Of a DNA stretch of 64,000 nucleotides, positions 8,559-17,300 are shown piece by piece. The translations under genes and the position numbers were made by a program. Numbering within the stretch: the stretch's first letter is position 1; every line of letters starts with the position of its first letter. The stretch is from Ohtaekwangia sp. (GTDB taxonomy: Bacteria > Bacteroidota > Bacteroidia > Cytophagales > Cyclobacteriaceae), in NCBI GenBank assembly GCA_021155195.1, contig JAJNPV010000021.1, positions 124,001 through 188,000 on the forward strand, given 5' to 3'. The notes beneath the pieces were generated by a model. That model searched no databases and had not been told where the DNA came from. It saw only the letters and a list, made by a program, of their open reading frames with translations.

Positions 8559-10970
8559 TTATTCGCTTCGTAACGCATCTACCGGATTTGCTGTAGCCGA
8601 CTGAAACGATTTATAACCCACTGTAAGAACTGCGATAATCAATGTGCTTGCTAAGCCCACCAGAAATACTACAGGCCCTAATGTAATCTTATAGGAAAAC
8701 TCTTCGAGCCAGGCATTCATTACATACCATGCAAAAGGAGCGGCCAATACAAATGAAATGAATACCAGAATAATATATTCCCTTGAAAAGGAAAACACAA
8801 TTCCTTTTACGGATGCACCCAAAACTTTTCGAACACCAATTTCTTTAGTCTTCTGATTCGCCATAAATGTTGCCAATCCAAATAATCCTATACAACCAAT
8901 AATAATTGCAATTGATGTAAACACACTCAGTAAAACAGACATTCGCTCTTCACCTTGATAAAACTCTTTTATGTTTTCGTCCAAAAAAGAATAATCAAAA
9001 ATATGCTTCGAATAGGCAGCTTCCCACACTTGTTTTATTTTCGGTAAGCTCTCTTGAAAAGCTTTTGGATTTACCTTTACTGCCAAGCTATAGTAGTTAC
9101 TAAGTCTATTAAACATGGCAGTAGATTCTATCTTTTGGTGCAGAGAGGTTGTATGAAAATCTTCTACCACACCCACAACAGGATACATGCGGCCCCAAAT
9201 GCGTATTCGCTTACCCACCATCTCTTCTGGGTTAAGAAACCCCGCTGATTTTGTAAATTCCCTATTCACAACATACCCGGTAGCGGTATCAAGATCGGTC
9301 AAATTCTCTCCCGCAATTAATTTGAGTTTAAACAACTTGATGTAATCCGTGTCTACAGTTTTTACTTGAGTATCCTTTCGCTGTTCCTCGCTTTCTCCTT
9401 CTAAAACAAAACCTGTTCCACTTACGCTTCCCGAAGAGGGTGGAGTGTTACAAAGGCTGGCCATCTCAACCCCGGCAATTCTTAGAATTTCATTTTTCAA
9501 CGCTCGCATCTTACTCGCCCCGGTTGAATTTTCAACTCGCTCTTGTTCAGGAATAGGAATGCGAATGATAGCTTCCTTATCAAATCCAAGATCCTTTGTC
9601 TTGAAATAATTCATTTGCGAAATGATGACAATTGTTCCAACAATAAGTAATTGTGAAATGAAAAATTGAAATACCACCAAACCCTTTCGCATAAAAAAAC
9701 CAGTCGAATTTTTATTCGATGTTTTATTCTTCATAACCATGGCGGGGTTATAGCCCGACATAATAAATGCGGGATAAATTCCTGACAATAATGAAACAAC
9801 AACAAATAAGATCACCAAAAAACTAAGCAAGGGCAAATTACCAGGAAGACCAATCTTTAAATCCAATTCCATAAACGGATTAAGATACGCCAACACACCT
9901 TGTGCTAACACAATTGCAAGCAAAATAGAAACAAACGTCACGATTCCGGTTTCGCCTAAAAACTGGCCAATTAATTGATTGCGTGTGCCTCCTAATGTCT
10001 TCCGGATTCCGACCTCTTTTGAGCGTTTAATAGATTCAGCCGTGGAGAGGTTAACAAAATTTATGCAACCCGTGAGTACAAGGAAGATTCCAATAAAAAC
10101 TAATGCTAAAATATTTCCTCTGCTTACTGTTCCACCCCCATATCCATAATATCGGGTATCAAAATGCAACTCATTTAGTGGCTGAAGATTAAAGATGCGC
10201 TTGCTGTAGTTATCTTCGCCAATATACTTATCCGTAAAGGCCTGCATTCTACCTTCAAGGGTTTCAATATCAACACCATTCTTTAATAAAAAGTAGCATT
10301 GATTGCCACTGGATGTACTACCCCAGCCTTGTTCTTCATATTGCTTGCGCACCGTCTCGTAGGAAAGTAAAAGCGTGAATGGAAAGTCTGTATTACTTTT
10401 CGGATCATCAATAACAGCAGACACTTTATAATCCTTATCACGATAATTTAGGATTTCCCCACGCGCATCTTCTTTATTAAAATATTTCTCAGCCAGTTTT
10501 TTGGAGATAACTACTTCATTGGGTTCGTCCAATGCTTTGTTAATTTCTCCATGAAATACCACACAATCAAAAATAGAAAAGAATGATTGCTCCGTAAATA
10601 CAATCCCCTCTTCTTCTTGAAATTTCTTTGGCTCTCCATCTTTTTGCGGCACAAGCACCAATCCGTCACCTTCATAGGAAGTTATAACTACTTGTTCGGC
10701 CTCTTCAAAATCATTTCGAAATGCAACCGGAAGCACAGTTGGCACACCAGGAGTATGGAACATATCCTCTCCTGTTCCTTCTTCAGTGACTACCCGATAA
10801 ATTCTTGTATAGTTAGTTTGAAACTTATCAAAACTCAAGATTCTAGTCACGAGTAGAAATAAAACAATGCTTCCCGCTATGCCCAGTGTAAGTCCTGCAA
10901 CATTAAAAAATGTGCTTGCTCTTTTTCTAATCAGATTTCGATAGGCGGTGGTGAAATAATTTCTAAGCAT
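8559..10970 (-). CDS. ABC transporter permease, MacB/FtsX type (copy 1)
   Basis: This 803-residue protein begins with MLRNYFTTAYRNLIRKRAST, typical of Bacteroidota MacB_PCD/FtsX permeases. It has a first TM at about 20-42, a large periplasmic domain, three TMs near 285-400 with the signature GCINFVNLSTAESIKRSKEV GIRKTLGG, another TM near 430, a second periplasmic domain and a C-terminal FtsX block containing GCIGLFGLATFMANQKTKEIGVRK and ending ATANPVDALRSE. So it carries two MacB-like halves fused. Such permeases pair with a LolD/MacB ATPase, which is not adjacent. A paralogue lies directly upstream, 57 bases away, on the same strand. Confidence 0.88.
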   Translation of the reverse strand: MLRNYFTTAYRNLIRKRASTFFNVAGLTLGIAGSIVLFLLVTRILSFDKFQTNYTRIYRVVTEEGTGEDMFHTPGVPTVLPVAFRNDFEEAEQVVITSYEGDGLVLVPQKDGEPKKFQEEEGIVFTEQSFFSIFDCVVFHGEINKALDEPNEVVISKKLAEKYFNKEDARGEILNYRDKDYKVSAVIDDPKSNTDFPFTLLLSYETVRKQYEEQGWGSTSSGNQCYFLLKNGVDIETLEGRMQAFTDKYIGEDNYSKRIFNLQPLNELHFDTRYYGYGGGTVSRGNILALVFIGIFLVLTGCINFVNLSTAESIKRSKEVGIRKTLGGTRNQLIGQFLGETGIVTFVSILLAIVLAQGVLAYLNPFMELDLKIGLPGNLPLLSFLVILFVVVSLLSGIYPAFIMSGYNPAMVMKNKTSNKNSTGFFMRKGLVVFQFFISQLLIVGTIVIISQMNYFKTKDLGFDKEAIIRIPIPEQERVENSTGASKMRALKNEILRIAGVEMASLCNTPPSSGSVSGTGFVLEGESEEQRKDTQVKTVDTDYIKLFKLKLIAGENLTDLDTATGYVVNREFTKSAGFLNPEEMVGKRIRIWGRMYPVVGVVEDFHTTSLHQKIESTAMFNRLSNYYSLAVKVNPKAFQESLPKIKQVWEAAYSKHIFDYSFLDENIKEFYQGEERMSVLLSVFTSIAIIIGCIGLFGLATFMANQKTKEIGVRKVLGASVKGIVFSFSREYIILVFISFVLAAPFAWYVMNAWLEEFSYKITLGPVVFLVGLASTLIIAVLTVGYKSFQSATANPVDALRSE

Positions 10971-11027
10971 GGTTTTTTACTTTACTTGTCGTAGATGAAT
11001 GTTCTATTCAAAAAGTTTAAAAAAATA

Positions 11028-13445
11028 TTATTCACTTTTAAGGGCTACAACCGGGTTGGCAGTAGCTGCACGCAACGATCGATAGCCTACAGTTAACAAT
11101 GTTATGCCAAGTGTACTTATGATTCCAATTGCAAAAACAACCCAGGTGATTTCAACCTTAAACGCAAAATCTTCAAGCCATAAGCTCATGGCGTACCAGG
11201 CAACCGGAATGGCTAATACAAAGGCGATCAATATCAATAGCACAAAATCGCGGGAAAAAAGAGCAATGATATGGCTAACCGAAGCTCCTAATGTTTTGCG
11301 AATGGCAATCTCTTTTGTTTTTTGTTGCGCCATAAAAGAGGCTAATCCATATAACCCAAGGCATCCTATAAAGATGGCAATGCCAGCAAATACCTCAAAG
11401 AGTCCAAACATACGCTCTTCTTCACGATACAAGCGCCCAACATATTCATCTAAGAAAGTATATTGAAATAAATATTCAGGAAATTGTTGTGACCATATTT
11501 CTTCAATATTTTTTATAGTAGCTGTTGTGTTTGCTGTATTAATTTTAATTCCTGCATCAAAGTAGTAATTGAAAGGTAACAATACTACGGCCTCGATATC
11601 ATGTTGCAAGGATGCTGTGTGGAAATTTTTAACTACTCCTATCACCGGACCCGTTGCATCATTAAACCCTATTGTAATATTTTTTCCAATAATCTCTTTC
11701 GGTGAACTAAAACCAAGCATCCTCATTGCTTCTTCATTAATTACATATGACCATTGGCGTTCTTCTTTCCCAAGGTTAGCAATCTTTTCATCGCTTTCTA
11801 AAAACCAACGACCTTCAAGTAGTTCAAGGCCATAGACATCTTTATAACGTACGTCTCCGAGTTTTAATTTCATTGAGTACCGATCTGCATTACCTTTGTC
11901 AGTGAGAAACATACCTGTTCCAAATTGATTATCTGATATTGGGGCACCTAAAGAAAAAGAGATATCCTTAACATCAGGATCGGTTTGCAATTTATTTCTT
12001 AGAGCCTCTAATTTCACAATATCATTATTTGGGATGCTTACGTTGATCACAGCTTCCTTGGCAAAACCCAAAGAGGTGTTTCTAAAAAATGAAAGTTGAC
12101 TTGAAACAACAAGCGTACAGATGATCAACACCTGAGCAATAAAAAACTGAGCCACTACCAAAACCTTGCGCAATGATGCCGGTGAATTATCATCTGTGGA
12201 GAACTTGTTCTTCAATGCCTTTACAGGATTGAATCTTGAGAGTACTAAAGCAGGATAAAATCCAGAAAACAAAGCAGTGAAGAAAACAATCCCGATAAGG
12301 AAAAGAATTAGTTGGGGATTGTTGAGTAGATTCAGTTGTACCTCGCGTTCCAAAAAATTTCCAACAAGAGGTGCTATCCATTCTGCAATGCCCACAGAAA
12401 TAATTGCTGCACAAAATGTAAGCATGAATGCCTCACTGAGATATTGAATAGTAAGCTGAGATTGTTGCGCGCCTAATGTTTTTCTTACGCCTACTTCTTT
12501 TGATTTTTGAACTGAGAGAGCAGTGGACAAATTAATGAAATTCACGCAAGCCACTAATAAAATAAACACACCTATAAATGCAAGAATGATTAGTGTTGAG
12601 GATGAGGTTGAAGAGGTACCAGGATTTTCGCTGAACTCTGTATCAAAATGTACTTGAGAAAGTGGTTGTAGTAAATAAGTTTGCCTTGTTGCCTCATCTG
12701 GTTGATAATACTTTTGAACCAGGGCTGAAAATTTATTTTCCATTGACTTTTGAGTTTCTTCCGGTGGTAATACGATATAGGTATACCCCGATGAATTTAA
12801 ACCCCATTGATCGATTGAAAATCCAAGAAACTCTTTAACCACATCAGGTGTAAGCGTTGCCCATGATGCAATCATATTTACTTTTATATGCGTAGGAGTT
12901 TTGGGCATCCGAATTATCCCTGCAATTTCAAGCTCAAGAAGATTATCAAGCTTGATTGTTTTCGCATTCTTATCTAAAAGCTTTTGTGCAAACTCTTCTG
13001 TAAGAAAAACTTTCCCGGGGTCACTTAAATCTTTTTTAGGGTTACCCGATAGCACTTCAAAATTAAAGACATCGAAAAAATTGGGATCTGCGAAAGCAAT
13101 ATTCTCAACCCGCGTCTTCTCGTCACCAATAGTCATTAATGATTGATCTTGAAAATGAAATTGGGTAGAAACAAGATCAGGAAAGTCATTCTTTAAAGCC
13201 TGCCCTAATGGATAAGGTGTTATGGTAGTTTTTTCTATGCCCGATGCATCTTTTGTTTCCCTAACAATCCGATAGATATTTTCTGACTGCGCAAATGCTT
13301 TGTCAAAACTTAACTCTCGTTTTACGATTAAGAATATGATTATGCAGGTTGTAATCCCCAGAGCCAGGCCGGCCACATTAATAAATGTGTAACTCTTATT
13401 ACGAAGCAGATTTCTGAATGCAATAATAAAGTAGTTCTTAATCAT
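11028..13445 (-). CDS. ABC transporter permease, MacB/FtsX type (copy 2)
   Basis: This 805-residue paralogue of the downstream permease has the same architecture: start MIKNYFIIAFRNLLRNKSYT, first TM, periplasmic domain, three-TM block with ACVNFINLSTALSVQKSKEV GVRKTLGA, a further TM, a second periplasmic domain and an FtsX C-terminus with GCLGLYGLASFMAQQKTKEI and the tail ATANPVVALKSE. The two proteins are clearly related but diverged, so the tandem is an old duplication. No ATP-binding subunit lies nearby. The likely role is export or mechanotransmission across the envelope; the substrate is unknown. Confidence 0.88.
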   Translation of the reverse strand: MIKNYFIIAFRNLLRNKSYTFINVAGLALGITTCIIIFLIVKRELSFDKAFAQSENIYRIVRETKDASGIEKTTITPYPLGQALKNDFPDLVSTQFHFQDQSLMTIGDEKTRVENIAFADPNFFDVFNFEVLSGNPKKDLSDPGKVFLTEEFAQKLLDKNAKTIKLDNLLELEIAGIIRMPKTPTHIKVNMIASWATLTPDVVKEFLGFSIDQWGLNSSGYTYIVLPPEETQKSMENKFSALVQKYYQPDEATRQTYLLQPLSQVHFDTEFSENPGTSSTSSSTLIILAFIGVFILLVACVNFINLSTALSVQKSKEVGVRKTLGAQQSQLTIQYLSEAFMLTFCAAIISVGIAEWIAPLVGNFLEREVQLNLLNNPQLILFLIGIVFFTALFSGFYPALVLSRFNPVKALKNKFSTDDNSPASLRKVLVVAQFFIAQVLIICTLVVSSQLSFFRNTSLGFAKEAVINVSIPNNDIVKLEALRNKLQTDPDVKDISFSLGAPISDNQFGTGMFLTDKGNADRYSMKLKLGDVRYKDVYGLELLEGRWFLESDEKIANLGKEERQWSYVINEEAMRMLGFSSPKEIIGKNITIGFNDATGPVIGVVKNFHTASLQHDIEAVVLLPFNYYFDAGIKINTANTTATIKNIEEIWSQQFPEYLFQYTFLDEYVGRLYREEERMFGLFEVFAGIAIFIGCLGLYGLASFMAQQKTKEIAIRKTLGASVSHIIALFSRDFVLLILIAFVLAIPVAWYAMSLWLEDFAFKVEITWVVFAIGIISTLGITLLTVGYRSLRAATANPVVALKSE

Positions 13446-13617
13446 GGCAGATTAATTAATTCACAGGGGGAAAGTCAAGTATAATGCCAACGAAAAAAAC
13501 CTGATTGGCTTGAATTTAAGATGCTTTACAAATTCGGCTCCGTTCAATAACGCTCGCAACCGTCCATGATCGGACATTGTGAAATTCCGATGATTGTACA
13601 AATTAGCAAAGTATGAT

Positions 13618-13625
13618 TATCTTTG
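13618..13625 (+). promoter_or_regulatory. TATCTTTG promoter element, possibly giving a leaderless mRNA
   Basis: TATCTTTG matches the Bacteroidota -7 element TAnnTTTG and lies immediately before the start codon of the small Cys-rich gene at 13630. If transcription begins the usual 5-8 bases downstream, the mRNA would start at or next to the ATG. Confidence 0.45.
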
Positions 13626-13629
13626 ATTC

Positions 13630-13800
13630 ATGGTTCAGCAAATCATAATCATTTCACTTTTTGCAGGTGCTGCCTTCTATGTTGGGAGATTGGCTTACCG
13701 CTCCTTTACTACAAAAAATGCTTGCGAATCGGGCTGCGCAAAGTGTGGAGCTTTGGATTTAGAAAAGATTGAGAGGGAGCTAAAAACAAAAGGACTTTAA
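13630..13800 (+). CDS. Small Cys-rich single-span protein (FeoB-associated type)
   Basis: The ATG at 13630 opens a 56-codon frame ending at TAA 13798-13800. The product has one N-terminal membrane span (QQIIIISLFAGAAFYVGRLA), then a short Cys cluster CESGCAKCG with spacing C-x3-C-x2-C, and a charged helix KIERELKTKGL. The arrangement resembles FeoB-associated cysteine-rich membrane proteins and related small Bacteroidota proteins; no feoB is adjacent, so the link to iron is only by resemblance. A TATCTTTG promoter element ends only four bases before the ATG. Confidence 0.65.
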   Translation: MVQQIIIISLFAGAAFYVGRLAYRSFTTKNACESGCAKCGALDLEKIERELKTKGL

Positions 13801-13878
13801 TTCCGCATTAATCTCACTTGTTAGCAAACCTGAATTTTGATTTCAACAAACATTTCAGCCTTTGGATTTTTTTATAAT

Positions 13879-13925
13879 ATTATACATCTTGCATTATACA
13901 AAATGTATAATTCTTAATGTATAAT
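13879..13925. promoter_or_regulatory. Two-tier palindromic operator over the ATPase start codon
   Basis: Four 7-bp half-sites are arranged symmetrically about base 13902: ATTATAC at 13879-13885 and 13893-13899, then GTATAAT at 13905-13911 and 13919-13925. Same-orientation half-sites are 14 bp apart on each side, and the last one overlaps the ATG at 13924. The spacers are not palindromic, so the symmetry lies in the half-sites themselves, as expected for two cooperating dimers. Binding would block both transcription and the start codon region. The regulator is unknown; the ATPase's own C-terminal winged-helix-like region is one possibility. Confidence 0.55.
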
Positions 13926-15045
13926 GAAAAAACCCAATAACCCTTTTTTGATTTCTGGCTATCAAGGATCATCCTATTTCTGCGATCGTAAAGAAGAAAC
14001 ACAATCTCTTATAAACGCCTTGAAAAACGGTCGAAATGTAACTCTGTTATCGCTTAGGCGAATGGGAAAAACAGGACTTATAAAGCATGTATTTGAGCAG
14101 ATTAAGTCAAAAAAAATAAAACTGATCTATGTTGATCTCTTACATACCACTGATCAGGCTGGTTTAGTAAAAGAATTTGCGAAAGCAACAATAAATCAGA
14201 TGAGCCTCGGGGCGATGAAAACATCCATTCAAAAGATAGCTCAATTGTTTAGTGGATTGCGACCCTCCTTTACTGTTGATCCGCTTAGCGGGGTACCGTC
14301 AGTAGAAATTTCCATCCAAAAAGGACAGAATGGCGTAAGAACATTAGAGGAAACTTTTCGCCTTCTTGAAAAAAATCCTACACCAGTAATTGTTGCTTTT
14401 GATGAGTTTCAAATTATAACTTCTTATCCAGAGAAAAATACTGAAGCACTATTACGTGGTCATATTCAACATCTAAACAATGTTCATTTCATTTTTTCCG
14501 GTAGTCAAAAACATGTGCTTAGCAGCATGTTTGCTGATGCCAGGCGTCCATTCTATCAAAGCACCCAATTTTTAGGGTTGGATCCAATTCCATCAAAGGA
14601 ATATCACGCTTTTATAACAAATCATTTTAAAAATGAAGGATTAACTATCGAAAAAGAAGAAATAGAATTCATTCTTAACTGGACGTGTCAACATACATTT
14701 TACATTCAATATTTCTGTAATAGGCTTTTTGATTTAAGGAAAGCCGATACTAAAACAACGGTATATCATGCTGTTGTCAAAATCTTCGAAGAAAACGAAA
14801 CTGTATTTACAAACTATAGAACACTACTAACTTCGCAGCAAGCACAATTGCTAACTTCAGTAGCCAAAGAAGGTTGGGTAGTTAAGCCCACTTCAAAAGA
14901 GTTTTTAACTAAGCACAGACTAACCTCAAGTACTGTACAAAGAACGCTTCCAGCATTGGTGCAAAAAGAGTTCTTAACACTCGAAAAGGAAGGCTATAGA
15001 GTATATGATGTATTTCTTGGACGCTGGCTGGCTGAAAATTATTAA
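13924..15045 (+). CDS. AAA/STAND-type ATPase (archaeal-ATPase-like family)
   Basis: This 373-residue protein opens NPFLISGYQGSSYFCDRKEE, the usual lead-in of this family. A P-loop follows at residues 43-51 (SLRRMGKTG), Walker B at about 155-161 (VIVAFDEF) and a sensor-like stretch HFIFSGSQKHVLSSMF. The C-terminal 90 residues (YRTLLTSQQAQLLTSVAKEG onward, with STVQRTLPALVQKEFLTLE) look like a winged helix. Such proteins occur as lone, patchily distributed genes in Bacteroidota and archaea; their role is unsettled. Four bases overlap the convergent radical SAM gene. The start is covered by a symmetric operator, suggesting tight control. Confidence 0.8.
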   Translation: MKKPNNPFLISGYQGSSYFCDRKEETQSLINALKNGRNVTLLSLRRMGKTGLIKHVFEQIKSKKIKLIYVDLLHTTDQAGLVKEFAKATINQMSLGAMKTSIQKIAQLFSGLRPSFTVDPLSGVPSVEISIQKGQNGVRTLEETFRLLEKNPTPVIVAFDEFQIITSYPEKNTEALLRGHIQHLNNVHFIFSGSQKHVLSSMFADARRPFYQSTQFLGLDPIPSKEYHAFITNHFKNEGLTIEKEEIEFILNWTCQHTFYIQYFCNRLFDLRKADTKTTVYHAVVKIFEENETVFTNYRTLLTSQQAQLLTSVAKEGWVVKPTSKEFLTKHRLTSSTVQRTLPALVQKEFLTLEKEGYRVYDVFLGRWLAENY

Positions 15046-16064
15046 GCCCAAACCTGAGTTCCCTCGGTACAATTTCGGCACATCTCGATCTCATCTCTTG
15101 ATCTTAAAATAGAAGCCCGAAAAGAATTATAATTTTCGCTCTGCCAGATTTCTTTAAAAGATTGCTCTTTCAAATCACCCATTACATAATGAGCATCTTT
15201 ATCGAAACAGCACGGAACCACTTTTCCATCCCAGGTAATCACACAACTTTGCCACATCTTCCAGCAGTGACTGAGCAATTCATTTTTAATTGAATACGTT
15301 CCGTTATTCTCTTTTTTGTAGCGTGAGTATTTATCGATCGAAGGAATCAAATCAGAACCACTTTTATAATCATAGATCTGTGCAGTTTTTAATGCAACGT
15401 GATCAACACCAATTTCTTTTGCTAGTTTGTGTACAGCCTCAATCTGATGCTCATTGGGTTTTACCACTAAAAACTGGAACACAACAAAAGGAGTTAGTGA
15501 TTTCAATTCTTTCTTAAGCCTTACAATATTTTTTGCGCCTTCAATAACCTTATCCAGTTTACCACCCACTCTATAGGCTTCATACGTTTCTTGTGTGGTT
15601 CCGTCTATTGAAATAATCAAGCGATCAAGCCCTGAATCAATTGTTCGCCTGGCCATTTCTTCACTTAAATAATGTGCATTGGTAGAAGTGGCCGTATAGA
15701 TTTTTCTTGCTGAAGCATAGTTAACCAGATCCAAAAACTGAGGATGCAAATACGGTTCACCTTGAAAATAAAAGGTTAGATACGAAAGTGTGGAAGCCAA
15801 TTCATCAATTGTCTTCTTAAACAAATCTACCTGCAACATTCCTGTTGGTCGCGTAAAAGACCGCAACCCCGAAGGGCATTCAGGACAACGAAGATTACAG
15901 GATGTTGTGGGTTCTATTGCAATACTCATCGGCATGGCCCAATGATTTGCTTTACCCACAAAACGGGAATAATGATAACTTGACAGAACTTTTGAGGCAT
16001 TGATTATCCGTGCAGGAGTTGTTTTCCTTATCAGATTTAATGTATCGTTCAGATTCCCAATCAT
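15042..16064 (-). CDS. Radical SAM protein with SPASM domain
   Basis: This 340-residue protein has the radical SAM cluster CNLRCPEC (C-x3-C-x2-C, Cys56, Cys60, Cys63) followed by a TIM-barrel pattern with FQGEPYLHP, TSTNAHYLSEEMA and LIISIDGTTQETYEAYR. The C-terminal part carries extra cysteines in SHCWKMWQSCVITWDGKVVP, CCFDKDA and MCRNC, the SPASM auxiliary-cluster domain. Family members modify peptides, proteins or small molecules using 5'-deoxyadenosyl radicals. No precursor peptide gene was seen next to it. It diverges from the DUF4105 gene and converges on the ATPase. Confidence 0.88.
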   Translation of the reverse strand: MIGNLNDTLNLIRKTTPARIINASKVLSSYHYSRFVGKANHWAMPMSIAIEPTTSCNLRCPECPSGLRSFTRPTGMLQVDLFKKTIDELASTLSYLTFYFQGEPYLHPQFLDLVNYASARKIYTATSTNAHYLSEEMARRTIDSGLDRLIISIDGTTQETYEAYRVGGKLDKVIEGAKNIVRLKKELKSLTPFVVFQFLVVKPNEHQIEAVHKLAKEIGVDHVALKTAQIYDYKSGSDLIPSIDKYSRYKKENNGTYSIKNELLSHCWKMWQSCVITWDGKVVPCCFDKDAHYVMGDLKEQSFKEIWQSENYNSFRASILRSRDEIEMCRNCTEGTQVWA

Positions 16065-16125
16065 GTGCTAGCCAAAATTACCGTTTCAAGCGCGATTGTT
16101 TATCTTTCGCAACATTTATTTAGTG

Positions 16126-17298
16126 ATGAAAAGATTGATTATAGCCTTACTTGTGTTTTGCGGAACACAAAGTTATTCTCAGCCAATGCGTTTATCCGAA
16201 AAGGCAGAAATTTCGATAATTACCTGCGGGCCAGGTTATCAAGAAGTATATAGCGCATTTGGGCATAGTGCGATTCGTGTTGTTGATCCGGAATTCGGCT
16301 TCGATTATGCATTCAACTATGGAGTGTTTGATTTCGATAAACCCAACTTCTATTTAAATTTTGCCAAAGGACGTAACTACTACTTGCTGGCTGTATATGA
16401 TTATGAAAATTTTGAATGGCCTTACGTTCGTGATAATCGGTCTGTGCATGAACAAGTATTGAACTTAACTCTATCTCAAAAGGAAAAAATATTTTCCTTT
16501 CTTTTATGGAATGCCAAACCCGAAAACAGAACCTATCGCTACGATTATTATCAAGACAACTGCGCCACTAAAATTCGCGATGTACTTGTAGAACAATTAG
16601 GAAGCGATATTACAATCGACAGTTCTTTTCTCACACCTACTCACTCCTTTCGACAAAAAACAGATGAACACCTTGATCAATTGCCTTGGGGTGATTTAGG
16701 AATTGATATCTGTCTGGGACTCCCCATTGATCGCACCATGAGTGCGCGTGAGTATATGTTTCTTCCTGAATACATAGAATCATTTGTGGATCACACCAGC
16801 ATTAAATCAGATAGCCTAACCTTGCCGCTAGTGAAAGAAAAGAGAATTATTAATCAGGACACGCAAGAGAAATCTAAAGTTGCGTTCGTGCATCCATGGA
16901 TTGCCGGGGGTTGCATGTTGATAATTATCGTTCTTCTTTCTTTGTATGACTGGAAAAGAAAAAAATTAAGCCGTTGGTTGGATATAATCCTGTTCTCCGT
17001 TGTTGGCTTGATTGGAATACTCCTGACCACCCTCTGGCTTTTTACAGATCATCATGATGCTGCCAGAAATTTCAATTTATTTTGGGCGTTTCCACTTCAT
17101 TTTTTTGCTGGAGTCTTCTTGGTGAAAAAACGCTGGATACTTTATTTAGGAAAGTATTATCAGATCACCTGGATAGTTTTGATAGCAACCCTTCTATTTT
17201 GGTGGTTGTTACCTCAACAGCTTAACGTATTCTTAATTCCGGTTGTAGTTGCACTTGCAGTCAGAGCATTTCTGATCTCCAGGTTGCTTACTAAATAA
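16126..17298 (+). CDS. DUF4105 membrane protein (possible Lnb-type lipoprotein N-acyltransferase)
   Basis: I start at ATG 16126 because it gives a clean signal peptide, MKRLIIALLVFCGTQSYSQ, and a 390-residue product. A periplasmic DUF4105 domain covers about residues 25-210, with conserved stretches YSAFGHSAIRV, FNYGVFDFDKPNFYLNFAKG and YYQDNCATKIRD; the His and Cys in these resemble a catalytic pair. The C-terminal third has five or so membrane spans. DUF4105 proteins have been reported as the Bacteroides lipoprotein N-acyltransferase Lnb; applying that here is inference from the domain. It diverges from the radical SAM gene. Confidence 0.75.
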   Translation: MKRLIIALLVFCGTQSYSQPMRLSEKAEISIITCGPGYQEVYSAFGHSAIRVVDPEFGFDYAFNYGVFDFDKPNFYLNFAKGRNYYLLAVYDYENFEWPYVRDNRSVHEQVLNLTLSQKEKIFSFLLWNAKPENRTYRYDYYQDNCATKIRDVLVEQLGSDITIDSSFLTPTHSFRQKTDEHLDQLPWGDLGIDICLGLPIDRTMSAREYMFLPEYIESFVDHTSIKSDSLTLPLVKEKRIINQDTQEKSKVAFVHPWIAGGCMLIIIVLLSLYDWKRKKLSRWLDIILFSVVGLIGILLTTLWLFTDHHDAARNFNLFWAFPLHFFAGVFLVKKRWILYLGKYYQITWIVLIATLLFWWLLPQQLNVFLIPVVVALAVRAFLISRLLTK

Positions 17299-17300
17299 TA

